A DNA stretch of 64,000 bases from Rhizobium sp. BK196 (GCF_014193255.1 NZ_JACHZB010000002.1:744001-808000); one strand, 5' to 3'; counted from the first letter of the stretch, positions 27,869 to 36,589 are shown. Notes: generated by a model from the sequence alone, not told the origin. Translations and numbers: made by a program.

Positions 27869-28432
27869 CTACGAATGACGGCGCGATCGCGAATCTGCCT
27901 TTTCAACATCGTTCCAGACCTGAACATCGACCTTCATGAGTTTGAAGAAGAGCCGCATCTCGTCGTCGCGCACGCACATCATCCCAGCCAGCGTGTCATC
28001 GTTTGCCCTCCTGAAGTGGTCGACGATCGGTTGCTTGTCATAGATCATTGCAGCGCTCGCGGTCTGCTCGAATGTCCGAATCTCCAGAGCGGCTGTCGTA
28101 GCTTGCGCGCGGAATGCCTTCTGAATATGCGAGAACAGATTTCGGGCAAGGGAGGTCCGTCCGAGCGGCGCAAGTCTGATCGCAAGCCGGACGGGGACCA
28201 AGCGCGGATCGATGGCGACGAGCTGTCCCGGCAACCACTGAAAGAGCAGGGGATCCGCCCGCATGTCGGGATGAAAGCGCTTGCCGAACCATCGCAAATT
28301 CTCAAGAACGCCGTCCAGTGGATGTCCTGACGGAACGCCGACACCCCTCCACAGTCCGATCATCTCGACAGGGTCGACAGGTTCGAGCGAGCGAAACCAA
28401 GCCGTCATGTCTTTCTGCAGGTTCGTTTGCAC
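27869..28432 (-). CDS. GXWXG and DUF4334 domain-containing protein (187 aa)
   Basis: The N-terminal segment MIGLWRGVGVPSGHPLDG carries the GXWXG-type motif, followed by LRWFGKRFHPDMRADPLLF. The second half (EQTASAAMIYDKQPIVDHFR; RANDDTLAGMMCVRD) matches DUF4334. The two domains occur together in lipocalin-like proteins of unknown function in proteobacteria and actinobacteria. No signal peptide is seen, so the protein is cytoplasmic. The gene stands alone between an SRPBCC gene and small unknown genes. Confidence 0.82.
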   Translation of the reverse strand: MQTNLQKDMTAWFRSLEPVDPVEMIGLWRGVGVPSGHPLDGVLENLRWFGKRFHPDMRADPLLFQWLPGQLVAIDPRLVPVRLAIRLAPLGRTSLARNLFSHIQKAFRAQATTAALEIRTFEQTASAAMIYDKQPIVDHFRRANDDTLAGMMCVRDDEMRLFFKLMKVDVQVWNDVEKADSRSRRHS

Positions 28433-28706
28433 GGGTCACCTTTTCTCATGTTCGCTCCGGAGAACGATGCAACGTCTGAACCCGAACGTTCCGAGGATCA
28501 ATTCTATCTCTATCCGGAACTTTCGAAGTCGGCGCCGGTTGAACCGGATAGGAAAAGCTCCAATCGCGAGACGGCGCCCGGTGTGTTGGCTTTATTGCAG
28601 CCTCTCATCCTGGCGTTGGCGACCGCAAGCGGCGTTCATCCCTCGAAAAACCGCCGCGCCCAGAACCGGTTCCGACATGCGATTGGTCGACGCAATGAGG
28701 CTGCTT

Positions 28707-28892
28707 ATGACCAAACTCGACAAGCAACATCGCGAACATTTGCAAACACCTCCCAATGCCCCGGAGAACAGGACCGGACGCGCGCCGCCTCTCAAGGAGT
28801 CGAGCGAGCAGGATGCCATAAGGCCCGGCATCAATGATCCCCGGCTGATGCCGATTGGCAAACCGGGCGTTCGCGTTCGTGAAGGGAAGTGA
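28707..28892 (+). CDS. Small hydrophilic protein of unknown function (61 aa)
   Basis: A 61-aa, charged, proline-rich protein (MTKLDKQHREHLQTPPNAPE start, RVREGK end) with no membrane segment or known domain. GAGG six bases upstream supports the ATG at 28707; an in-frame ATG at 28695 is an alternative. Its composition resembles that of the 60-aa protein at 595-777. The 274 bases before it (28433-28706) hold only weak, competing open frames. Confidence 0.4.
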   Translation: MTKLDKQHREHLQTPPNAPENRTGRAPPLKESSEQDAIRPGINDPRLMPIGKPGVRVREGK

Positions 28893-28947
28893 CGATCTCC
28901 CCGTAGCTCAGCGCAGTTGGCTGTCTCGGGAGCAGGGAGTGACACCG

Positions 28948-29307
28948 ATGTGTATTTTACGGCCCATATCCCTGACCAGGCGTTCGATTCATCGCCTTTC
29001 CGGTAGGTCTGTCCTTTTTGGACTTGCCTTCGCGTTACTCCTTGCTGGACCCCAGGCTGCTATCAGTCAGATGGACAGCAAAGGGCCGCAACCGGAGTGT
29101 GAAGCAGATAGCCAGTCGTCAGTCGGCAAGGATCGGCAGTCGGAAAATCGGGGGCCGGAAGGCCAAACATCTCGTTGCAAGGGCCTGCTGGCGCCTCCGC
29201 CGACTGGCGATCGTGGGTTGGTCGAACCGGCTCCCCCCACCGAAGACATGCCGGTCATTCGACCGGACGAGCTTCCCCAACAAGTTCCCGGTACCAAACA
29301 GCAGTAA
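28948..29307 (+). CDS. Small exported proline-rich protein of unknown function (119 aa)
   Basis: A protein with a twin-Arg-less signal sequence: basic start (MCILRPISLTRRSIHR), hydrophobic core (VLFGLAFALLLAGPQAAIS), then a low-complexity, Pro/Gln/Glu-rich mature part with two cysteines (PECEAD and SRCKG). AGGGAG eight bases before the ATG supports the start. No domain recognised. It is probably periplasmic or anchored at the N-terminus. Confidence 0.5.
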   Translation: MCILRPISLTRRSIHRLSGRSVLFGLAFALLLAGPQAAISQMDSKGPQPECEADSQSSVGKDRQSENRGPEGQTSRCKGLLAPPPTGDRGLVEPAPPTEDMPVIRPDELPQQVPGTKQQ

Positions 29308-29360
29308 ACGATCCATCTGCAAGCGACAGCAAATCTCGTTTTCGGTACTTGCTCAACGAG

Positions 29361-29777
29361 CTAGCGAAGCAACTTCAGAGAGCCCGTCAAGGATCTCACC
29401 CATTTCGCCGGTCCGGCAAGACCCAGTCCGTCAATCACTTCTTCGTTCAGGTCCCGCTGCGGAAAACTGCGCTGATAGTCGGCGTAATCGTGCAGTGAAC
29501 GCGCGAAACCAGGAAACGGTACGATGGCGCGCTCCTCAGGTTGATTCAGCGCCTTCAGCATGATCTGACGGATCGTCTGCCCGTCGGCCTGCAGTATCAG
29601 CACAGGTCGGTTGGAGACGATATCGGTCGTCCTGCCGGCACGGTCGCTGAGCCTTTCAGCACCGAGGAGTGGCATCTTGGCGCCCATACCTATACCGATG
29701 GCGCTGACGGTATTTGCAACAAAGGCTGGCGGAAGCTTGGGATCGACGACAATGGCAATGCGGATATCGGGGAGCAT
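29361..29777 (-). CDS. DUF2000 family protein (138 aa)
   Basis: The start IRIAIVVDPKLPPAFVANTV and IGIGMGAKMPLLGAERLSD match DUF2000, a small fold related to peptidyl-tRNA hydrolase II. The later part (PVLILQADGQTIRQIMLKAL) also fits. The function is unknown. It is divergent from an Lrp/AsnC regulator 132 bases away, a pairing suggesting that the regulator controls it and that it handles an amino-acid-derived molecule. Confidence 0.8.
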   Translation of the reverse strand: MLPDIRIAIVVDPKLPPAFVANTVSAIGIGMGAKMPLLGAERLSDRAGRTTDIVSNRPVLILQADGQTIRQIMLKALNQPEERAIVPFPGFARSLHDYADYQRSFPQRDLNEEVIDGLGLAGPAKWVRSLTGSLKLLR

Positions 29778-29909
29778 GGGAAAGACCTGAAATTGCGATG
29801 GTCACAGCCTAAGCGATCACACCAGAAGGATCTTACCTGATATTGCTATCCAGCGCCGAGATTTGGTAACCTTCACCTGGATCATGGGATATGCGGGTAG
29901 ATATTACCG

Positions 29910-30377
29910 ATGACGACATTCGAGCCGGTTGCGCTGAAAATCCTCTCAAGCTTGCAGGATGAGGGGCGGCTGACAAATCAGGAACTGTCTGAGCGGGTCG
30001 GCATGTCGACGTCTCCTTGTTGGCGAAAGGTACGTCAACTCGAAGAGACAGGCGTGATCCGGGGTTACAGAGCCGATCTCAATCGGCGCAAACTCGGGCT
30101 CGGTGTCCTCGCCTTCATCCGGGTGAAAATTGACAGCCATAACGAGACGGAAGCAGATGCCTTTGCCACCGAAGTTGCACGGCTGCAGGAGGTTGTCGCC
30201 TGCTACAGCATTGCCGGAGACTCCGATTTTCTGCTGCAGGTCGTCTCTGCCGATCTGGATTCCTATGCCGATTTCGCAATGTCGGTCGTGCGCCGCCTGC
30301 CGCGCATCAAGGAAATGCAGACTACGTTTGTTCTCAAGGAAATCAAATCGTTCGAAGGCTTCCCGGTAGGACTTTAA
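29910..30377 (+). CDS. Lrp/AsnC-family transcriptional regulator (155 aa)
   Basis: N-terminal winged helix-turn-helix (LQDEGRLTNQELSERVGMST; SPCWRKVRQLEETGVIRGYR) and C-terminal RAM ligand-binding domain (VACYSIAGDSDFLLQVVSAD, then LPRIKEMQTTFVLKEIK). The length is typical. Such proteins sense amino acids and often control a divergent neighbour, here the DUF2000 gene. A strong terminator follows it. Confidence 0.94.
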   Translation: MTTFEPVALKILSSLQDEGRLTNQELSERVGMSTSPCWRKVRQLEETGVIRGYRADLNRRKLGLGVLAFIRVKIDSHNETEADAFATEVARLQEVVACYSIAGDSDFLLQVVSADLDSYADFAMSVVRRLPRIKEMQTTFVLKEIKSFEGFPVGL

Positions 30378-30407
30378 GAGGCTGATCCGACCAAGAATCA
30401 TTGGAAT

Positions 30408-30433
30408 AGCCGTCCAGCTGATGCTGGACGGCT
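30408..30433. terminator. Stem-loop terminator after the Lrp-type gene
   Basis: A perfect 11-bp stem AGCCGTCCAGC / GCTGGACGGCT with loop TGAT, 30 bases after the stop codon. The T-run that follows is weak (TTGATCGT). Confidence 0.65.
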
Positions 30434-30691
30434 TGATCGTGCTGAAAATTAGGCCGTCATGGCTTCAATAAAGGTTGGATCAAATCATCGCATTTTAACG
30501 ACCTCAGTCTGGCTGGCTGCGCTTGCGCCAGGCTTTTCGCAGCGCACAATAAGTATGACAATTTAGTTTCCCGAAAGGTGGGAGGTTGGCGAGCAATCTG
30601 CCAACATGTGGTTCGACGCGATAACGTTCAGATATCGGAGCCGAAATTTTAGTTGCCGCCCGATTGACCGGATCGGAAATCTTACGCTAGC

Positions 30692-30710
30692 TTGATTAAA
30701 TCAATTTGAT
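30692..30710. promoter_or_regulatory. Overlapping AT-rich inverted repeats upstream of the oligosaccharide/peptide importer operon
   Basis: The stretch TTGATTAAATCAATTTGAT contains two overlapping perfect inverted repeats, TTGATT-A-AATCAA (30692-30704) and ATCAA-T-TTGAT (30700-30710), ending about 35 bases before the first gene of the operon. It stands out from the GC-rich surroundings and is a candidate operator or promoter element. The rest of the 367-base gap (30378-30744) holds the terminator above and no gene I can support. Confidence 0.4.
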
Positions 30711-30744
30711 TGACTCCAAAAATAACAATCAAAGGAACGTAAAA

Positions 30745-32439
30745 ATGGGACTGGATAAGAGCGTAATCCGAAGTGTGTCCGCGCGCGCCGGTTGGGCCGC
30801 GGCGACTACCCTGACTGCGGTCATGGCGTTTGGGATATCGGCTGCTTCGGCCGCCGAATCCGTGCTGACGATGCATATCGAAGAGCAGACGAGCTGGGTG
30901 CAGAACTTTAACCCGTTCGACCTCGCCGGGCGCCGGCAGAGCACCATGGACTTCATCTATGAGCCGCTCGTCATCTTCAACGCACAGGAGGGTGGCAAGC
31001 CGGTCTGGCGCCTTGCCACGAACTATAGGTTTTCCGACGACATGAAGTCGATCACCTATGAACTGCGTCCGGGCGTGAAATGGTCGGACGGCCAGCCGCT
31101 GACATCAGCGGACGTCAAATACACGATCGATCTGATGCTGAAGAACGCCGCACTTGATACCGTTGGTGTCGGCGAAACCGTAGCGTCCGTCGAGACGCCG
31201 TCGCCGACTGAGGTGACGATCAAGCTCAAGGCGGTCAATTCCGACTTTCCGGAATCGCTGGCCGACCTCGCCGTCGTTCCCGAGCATGTCTGGAAGGATG
31301 TCTCCGATCCCGTGGCCTTCAAGAACGAGAAGCCGGTCGGCTCGGGTCCGATGACGGAAGTTCACCGTTTCACGCCGCAAGTTTACGAGCAGTGCCGCAA
31401 CCCGAATTACTGGGATGCCGCTTCGCTCCATGTCGATTGCCTGAGGCTACCGCAGATTTCCGGCAACGACCAGATGCTGGCGATCCTGCCTGAAGGCAAT
31501 ATGGACTGGATCGGCTCCTTCATTCCCGAGATCGACAAGACCTTCGTGGCGCTTGACGCCGACCATAACGGCTATTGGCAGCCGCCTGCGGAAACCGTTG
31601 CCTTTCAGATGAATTTCAAAAGCAAGAATGACGGCAATCTGGAAGCCTATAAGGACCTCAACTTCCGCCACGCCTTCAGTCTTGCCATGGATCGCAAGTC
31701 GATGGTCGATATTGCCGGCTTCGGCTATCCCGTCGTCAACGAACATGCCTCCGGCCTGCCGCCTCGCTTTGAAGGCTGGCGCAACAAGGCGGCTGAAGGC
31801 GACAAAGATGCCTTCATGGGTTTTGATACCGAGAAGGCCAGCAAGATCCTCGAAGACGCAGGCTACATGAAGGGTTCGGATGGCTTTCGTACGACGCCGA
31901 GTGGCAAACCGATCAATTTCCCGATCATCGTTCCCAATGGCTGGACAGACTGGATCGACGCCGTACAGATCGCCGTCGAAGGCTTGCGCGCAGCCGGCAT
32001 CAATGCTTCGGTCGCGACACCGGAATATGAACAATGGCGCAAGCAGATTCTCGACGGCAGCTTCGAGGTCGTCATGAACTCGCGCGCCGATGGCGCCACT
32101 CCGTTTCGCGGCTACTACCAAAGCCTGTCGACGGCCTATGCCGGGCGTGTCACCGGTGCTCCCTCGCGCTATCAGAACCCGAAGCTCGATGCGCTCTTCG
32201 ATCAGTATCTGAAGGCGACGTCGGATGAGGATCACAAGAAGATCTTCAACGATATACAGGTGCTTGTCGCCGACGATTTCCCGGTTGTGCCTGTCTTCAA
32301 CGGCCCGACCTGGTACCAGTTCTCCAGCAAGCGTTTCACCGGCTGGGTAACCGAGAAGGACCCAGTCATGAACCCGGAAGATCATGACAACAACCGGATG
32401 CGCCTGATGCATCTCCTGCGCCTGAAGCCGGTCCAATAA
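30745..32439 (+). CDS. ABC importer solute-binding protein, family 5 (564 aa)
   Basis: A periplasmic binding protein of the oligopeptide/chitobiose cluster (SBP_bac_5). The signal peptide spans roughly residues 1-38 (TTLTAVMAFGISAASAA). The family core is visible: TYELRPGVKWSDGQPLTSAD, KNPNYWD-like QCRNPNYWDAASLHVDC, and FRHAFSLAMDRKSM. The start is set at 30745 because AAAGGA lies eight bases upstream; an in-frame ATG at 30706 would add 13 residues with no ribosome site. It is the first gene of a seven-gene operon ending in a GH20 hexosaminidase, so an amino-sugar oligosaccharide is a more likely ligand than a peptide. Confidence 0.93.
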   Translation: MGLDKSVIRSVSARAGWAAATTLTAVMAFGISAASAAESVLTMHIEEQTSWVQNFNPFDLAGRRQSTMDFIYEPLVIFNAQEGGKPVWRLATNYRFSDDMKSITYELRPGVKWSDGQPLTSADVKYTIDLMLKNAALDTVGVGETVASVETPSPTEVTIKLKAVNSDFPESLADLAVVPEHVWKDVSDPVAFKNEKPVGSGPMTEVHRFTPQVYEQCRNPNYWDAASLHVDCLRLPQISGNDQMLAILPEGNMDWIGSFIPEIDKTFVALDADHNGYWQPPAETVAFQMNFKSKNDGNLEAYKDLNFRHAFSLAMDRKSMVDIAGFGYPVVNEHASGLPPRFEGWRNKAAEGDKDAFMGFDTEKASKILEDAGYMKGSDGFRTTPSGKPINFPIIVPNGWTDWIDAVQIAVEGLRAAGINASVATPEYEQWRKQILDGSFEVVMNSRADGATPFRGYYQSLSTAYAGRVTGAPSRYQNPKLDALFDQYLKATSDEDHKKIFNDIQVLVADDFPVVPVFNGPTWYQFSSKRFTGWVTEKDPVMNPEDHDNNRMRLMHLLRLKPVQ

Positions 32440-32457
32440 GACCGCGAGGGTAGGGAT

Positions 32458-33438
32458 ATGCGTATTTCCGGACGGCGCCTCGGCGTCTACGCGGTCGCCT
32501 TGGCGTTTGCCATCGTGATGAATTTCATTCTTCCCCGGCTCATGCCGGGGACACCCGTCGATGCCATGGTCGCCCAGCTTGGCCCGCGGGCCACACCCGC
32601 AGCCGTCGAGGCGATCAAGGTACGCTTCGGAGCCGTCGATCAGCCGATGCTTCTGCAATTCGTCGATTATCTGAAGGGGCTTGCGACTTTCGACCTCGGC
32701 GTCTCGGTCAAATACTATCCCCAGACCGTCGTCCAGGTTCTCGGTCGCTCGACCATCTGGACCATTTTCCTCGTCGTCACCGCCATCATCTTTTCGCTCT
32801 GCATCGGCGTCGTGCTTGGCGCGGTCTCGGCATGGCGGCGCGGTGGCCGCTTCGACACGATCGTCTCGCCGCTGTCGGTCGTCATGATCTCGGTGCCGCC
32901 TGTCATTATTGCGCTGACGACGCTTTTCATTTTTGGCGTCTCGCTGCGCTGGTTTCCGGTCGGTTACGCCTACGACCCGAATCTCGATCCTGCGTTCAAC
33001 TTCACCTTTGCCGGCAGCGTCTTCATGCACGCCATCCTGCCGGTACTGACGCTCTCGCCTTTCCTGATCGGTGAATTCCAGACGACCATGCGCTCGTCGA
33101 TGATCTCGATCCTCGGTGAGGATTATGTGACGATGGCCCGCGCCAAGGGTCTCAGCCATCTTAACGTGATGTTCGGCTATGGCGCGCGCAACGCCATGCT
33201 TCCTGTCCTGACAAACCTTGCCCTCATGCTTGGTGCCGTCTTCGGCGGTTCGATCGTCACTGAGATTGTCTTCAATTATCCGGGACTCGGCCTGACGCTC
33301 TATACGGCGAGCGTTGCCCGCGATTATCCGGTCATTCAAGGGCAACTGCTTCTGATGACGCTCGCAACGCTCGGGGCCAACTTGCTCGTCGACATCATTT
33401 ACGGGTTTATCGACCCAAGACTGCGGGATGCTGTGTAA
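32458..33438 (+). CDS. ABC importer permease, DppB/OppB type (326 aa)
   Basis: An inner-membrane permease: LGVYAVALAFAIVMNFILPR is the first helix, followed by the OppB hallmark LMPGTPVDAM. The BPD transport domain includes the EAA-type loop DYVTMARAKGLSHLNVMFGY and the GGSIVTEIVFNYPGLG stretch. It starts 18 bases after the binding-protein gene and its stop codon shares a base with the next start (TAATG). Confidence 0.94.
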   Translation: MRISGRRLGVYAVALAFAIVMNFILPRLMPGTPVDAMVAQLGPRATPAAVEAIKVRFGAVDQPMLLQFVDYLKGLATFDLGVSVKYYPQTVVQVLGRSTIWTIFLVVTAIIFSLCIGVVLGAVSAWRRGGRFDTIVSPLSVVMISVPPVIIALTTLFIFGVSLRWFPVGYAYDPNLDPAFNFTFAGSVFMHAILPVLTLSPFLIGEFQTTMRSSMISILGEDYVTMARAKGLSHLNVMFGYGARNAMLPVLTNLALMLGAVFGGSIVTEIVFNYPGLGLTLYTASVARDYPVIQGQLLLMTLATLGANLLVDIIYGFIDPRLRDAV

Positions 33439-34340
33439 TGCGTTTCACGCTGAGATCCATCCTTCGACAGAAGAAGGCCGTCGCCGGCCTCATCATTGTT
33501 GTCGCCCTCTGGCTCATGGCGCTATCTGCACCGATCATCGCGCCCGGTGAACCTGGCGCCCGCGTCGGCCGCTCTCACCAGTCTCCGTCCATCGAGCATG
33601 TGCTCGGCACGACAAAGATGGGCCGCGACGTCTATCGCCAGTTCGTGTGGGGTGCGCGCAGCTCGCTCACCGTCGGTTTTGCCACGGGCATTGCGATTAC
33701 CGTGATCGGCACCGCCATCGGCCTCGTCGCCGGCTATGTCGGCGGCAAGACTGATGCCGCCCTCGATCTTGCAACGAACACGGTACTCGTTGTTCCGAAC
33801 ATGCCGCTTTTGATCCTGCTTGCCTCTTTTGCCGGCACGGTCGGGCCGACGACGATCATGACGATCATTGCCCTGACCTCGTGGCCATGGGGTGCCCGCA
33901 TGACACGGTCGCAGACGATGGCGCTGCGCAATCGCGATTTCGTCACTGCATCGAAAATGATCGGCGAGCCAGCCTGGCGGATCATCTTCGTGGAGATCCT
34001 GCCGAACCTCACGCCGCTGATCGGTATCAACCTCGTCGGCAGCATCATCTATGCGATCGTCGCGCAGACGACACTCGAATATCTCGGCTTCGGCGACCCA
34101 CTGAAAGTGTCCTGGGGCACGATGCTCTATAATGCCCAGAACGCTTCGGCGATCATGGTCGGCGCCTGGTGGGATGTCGGTGTCCCGGCGGTCGGCATTG
34201 CCGTGACCGGCCTTGGCCTCGCACTTCTCAATTTCACCTTCGACGAGATTGCCAATCCGCAGCTTCGCTCCGGGCCGGCGCTGTCGCGCTGGTTCCGCCT
34301 GACCGGTGCCCGCAACCGTCAACTGGAGGCCGGCCGATGA
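33438..34340 (+). CDS. ABC importer permease, DppC/OppC type (300 aa)
   Basis: The second permease of the importer. The N-terminal helix VAGLIIVVALWLMALSAPII is followed by HVLGTTKMGRDVYRQFVWGA, the standard DppC/OppC motif (LGTDxxGRD). The EAA-type loop is NRDFVTASKMIGEPAWRIIF, and LEYLGFGDPLKVSWGTMLYN follows near the C-terminus. It overlaps the next gene by four bases (ATGA). Confidence 0.94.
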   Translation: MRFTLRSILRQKKAVAGLIIVVALWLMALSAPIIAPGEPGARVGRSHQSPSIEHVLGTTKMGRDVYRQFVWGARSSLTVGFATGIAITVIGTAIGLVAGYVGGKTDAALDLATNTVLVVPNMPLLILLASFAGTVGPTTIMTIIALTSWPWGARMTRSQTMALRNRDFVTASKMIGEPAWRIIFVEILPNLTPLIGINLVGSIIYAIVAQTTLEYLGFGDPLKVSWGTMLYNAQNASAIMVGAWWDVGVPAVGIAVTGLGLALLNFTFDEIANPQLRSGPALSRWFRLTGARNRQLEAGR

Positions 34341-35152
34341 GCGGAAATTTGCTGCAAGTCGAAAAGCTCAACGTCGACTACCTGCTCGACAAGGGCGAGT
34401 TCCGCGCCGTCAAGGACGTGTCGTTCAGTATCGGTCGAGGCGAGATCTTCGGGCTGGCTGGTGAATCAGGCTGCGGCAAGAGCACCATCGCCTATGCCAT
34501 CACACGCCTTTCCAAGGCGCCAGCCTGGATCAGCGGCGGCAGCATCCGAATGGACGGGCAGGATCTTCTCAAAATGCCGGAGCGGGAGCTGCAGAACATC
34601 CGCTGGAAGCGTATCGGCATGGTCTTTCAGAGCGCCATGAACTCGCTTAATCCTTTGATGCGCGTTGAGGCACAGTTCCACGATGTGCTCTACCGGCACA
34701 CGGGATGCTCGCGCCAGCAGTCACGGGCGCGCGGCGAGGAGATGTTCCGGCTCGTCGGCATACCGCCGGAGCGCATCAGCGACTATCCGCATCAGTTTTC
34801 CGGCGGCATGCGCCAGCGCATCGTCATTGCCATCTGCCTGGCGCTGAGGCCGGAGCTCATCATCATGGACGAGCCGACGACGGCGCTCGATGTCGTCGTG
34901 CAGCGCGAGATCCTCGAACAGGTCGTCGACCTGCAACGGACTTACGGTTTCTCGGTGCTGTTCATCACCCACGACGTGCATCTGATGGCTCAGCTTTGCC
35001 AACGTATCGGCGTCATGCTGAAGGGCGAACTCGTCGAAGTCGGCGATGTCAGGCAGGTCAGCCAGGCGCCGCTCCACGACTACACGCGCAAGCTCTGGAA
35101 CGCCATTCCCCAGCTTCCGAGCAGGCCCCATCTTTCAGGAGCATTGGCATGA
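34337..35152 (+). CDS. ABC importer ATP-binding protein, DppD type (271 aa)
   Basis: A nucleotide-binding subunit: Walker A AGESGCGKST, Q-loop GMVFQSAMNSLNPLMRV, signature FSGGMRQRIVIAICLALRPE, Walker B LIIMDEPTTALD, and switch His in FITHD. The MDEPTTALDVVVQ spelling is diagnostic for the oligopeptide-importer branch. The start ATG overlaps the preceding stop codon. It is shorter than many DppD proteins (about 320 aa): the C-terminal cysteine-rich oligopeptide/dipeptide extension is missing, so it should carry no iron-sulfur cluster. Confidence 0.94.
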   Translation: MSGNLLQVEKLNVDYLLDKGEFRAVKDVSFSIGRGEIFGLAGESGCGKSTIAYAITRLSKAPAWISGGSIRMDGQDLLKMPERELQNIRWKRIGMVFQSAMNSLNPLMRVEAQFHDVLYRHTGCSRQQSRARGEEMFRLVGIPPERISDYPHQFSGGMRQRIVIAICLALRPELIIMDEPTTALDVVVQREILEQVVDLQRTYGFSVLFITHDVHLMAQLCQRIGVMLKGELVEVGDVRQVSQAPLHDYTRKLWNAIPQLPSRPHLSGALA

Positions 35153-36075
35153 AGTCCGAGGCACATCCGTCCCCGGCCGGAGCCGTCATACGGCTTGAGG
35201 AGATCAGGCGCCAGTTCGGCCCGGTCCATGCGTTGAAGGATGTCTCCTTCTCGCTCTTTCCCGGCCGCGCGCTGGCACTCGTCGGCGAATCCGGCTGCGG
35301 CAAGACGACCTGCGCCCGCATCATCGCGCGTCTCGACAGGCCGACCGGCGGCAAGCTGTTCTTTCACGGGCAGGATCTGACGGCCCAGGGGACGGCAAAA
35401 GACGAGCGTCTTTATCGCAAGGACGTGCAGATGGTCTTTCAGGATCCGTTCTCGTCGCTCAACCCTGCCTTCACCGTAAGCCATCATCTTTCCCGGCCGC
35501 TGCAGCTTCACAGCCAGAACACGTCGCGGCGCGCCCTTGAGAATGGCATTACGGAATTGCTGGAAAACGTCGGCCTGGATCCGGCCGTCTCGAAGCAGAA
35601 GTTTCCGCATGAACTGTCGGGCGGCCAGCGTCAGCGCGTCAATATTGCCCGCGCGCTTGCGGTGGCGCCGAGCGTGCTGGTCGCCGACGAGCCGACCTCT
35701 ATGCTCGACGTTTCCATCCGCAAGGACATCCTCGATCTGCTCGCACGGGTGAAGCAGGAGAACGAGCTGGCGATGCTTTACATCACCCACGATATTGCGA
35801 CGGCGGCCCATGTGGCCGAGGAGATCGTCGTGATGTTTGCCGGCCAGATGGTCGAATGGGGTGATACCGAAACGGTGCTCTCCCATCCGCGTCATCCCTA
35901 TACCCAGCTGCTGCTTTCTGCAGTGCCTGACGGCGGACGGCCCTTCGTGACCGGCGGCAGCGCACGCTTCCTCGAACAGGCCGAGCGCGTCCGGTCGCTC
36001 AGCCGCCCGGAATCCATCGTGATCGAGCAGATCGGTCCCAATCATTTCATGCGCACGCTCGGCGCGCAGAGCTAA
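35149..36075 (+). CDS. ABC importer ATP-binding protein, DppF type (308 aa)
   Basis: The second nucleotide-binding subunit, pairing with DppD: Walker A VGESGCGKTT, Q-loop VFQDPFSSLNP, signature [20 protein letters not shown], Walker B VLVADEPTSMLD, switch His in YITHD. The usual C-terminal tail (HPRHPYTQLLLSAVPDGGR) is present. The start ATG overlaps the stop of the DppD-type gene by four bases. Confidence 0.94.
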   Translation: MKSEAHPSPAGAVIRLEEIRRQFGPVHALKDVSFSLFPGRALALVGESGCGKTTCARIIARLDRPTGGKLFFHGQDLTAQGTAKDERLYRKDVQMVFQDPFSSLNPAFTVSHHLSRPLQLHSQNTSRRALENGITELLENVGLDPAVSKQKFPHELSGGQRQRVNIARALAVAPSVLVADEPTSMLDVSIRKDILDLLARVKQENELAMLYITHDIATAAHVAEEIVVMFAGQMVEWGDTETVLSHPRHPYTQLLLSAVPDGGRPFVTGGSARFLEQAERVRSLSRPESIVIEQIGPNHFMRTLGAQS

Positions 36076-36088
36076 ACAGGACGTCCTC

Positions 36089-36559
36089 ATGGATTATCTC
36101 GTCAATTTGTCGACCCTTCCGCAGGACACAAAATCACCCGACGCCATGGCAAAGGCAGGCGTCACCATCCGCCGGGCACTGCCGCCTGAACTAAAGCTGA
36201 TCATCCGCTGGATCGACGAGCATTTTGGCGAAGCCTGGGCAAGCGAGGCAACGGTTGCGATGACGCGCCAGCCGCCAACCTGTTTCATCGCCACGCGCGA
36301 AGGCAAGCTCGTCGGCTTTTCCTGCCACGAGGCGACCGCACCCGACTTCTTCGGACCGACCGGTGTCGACGAGAGCCTTCGTGGGCTTGGCATCGGTCGG
36401 GCGCTGCTCTTTGCCAGCCTCAATGACCTGAAAACCATGGGCTACGGCTATGCGATCATCGGCGATGTCGGCCCGTCCGCCTTCTACGAAAAAGCCGTCA
36501 ATGCCATTCCCATCCCTGATTCCGCCCCCGGCATCTATGCCGGCATGCTGAAGAGTTGA
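36089..36559 (+). CDS. GNAT-family N-acetyltransferase (156 aa)
   Basis: A GCN5-related acetyltransferase fold: an N-terminal helix region (WIDEHFGEAWASEATVAMTR), the strand pair CFIATREGKLVGFSCHEAT, and the acetyl-CoA pyrophosphate loop SLRGLGIGRALLFASL (RGxGIG). The last strand reads GYAIIGDVGPSAFYEKAVNA. It is fixed in the operon, 13 bases after the DppF-type gene and 30 before the hexosaminidase, so I infer that it acetylates an amino sugar released by that enzyme (for example glucosamine), or detoxifies it. Confidence 0.9.
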   Translation: MDYLVNLSTLPQDTKSPDAMAKAGVTIRRALPPELKLIIRWIDEHFGEAWASEATVAMTRQPPTCFIATREGKLVGFSCHEATAPDFFGPTGVDESLRGLGIGRALLFASLNDLKTMGYGYAIIGDVGPSAFYEKAVNAIPIPDSAPGIYAGMLKS

Positions 36560-36589
36560 TTTCGATAGTACGAAAAGAAAGAAACGATC

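Noticed and set aside
28427..28837. A 136-codon frame (MHGSPFLMFAPENDAT start) overlapping the 61-aa gene at 28707.
   Set aside because: Only its first third looks protein-like; the rest is the off-frame reading of the better supported 61-aa gene, and no ribosome binding site precedes it.
28901..28950. A tRNA-like 5' half: CCGTAGCTCAGCGCAGTTGG resembles the acceptor/D-arm of a tRNA gene.
   Set aside because: No anticodon stem, T-arm or 3' acceptor complement follows, and the ribosome site and start of a small gene occupy the next bases. At most a chance match or a tRNA fragment.
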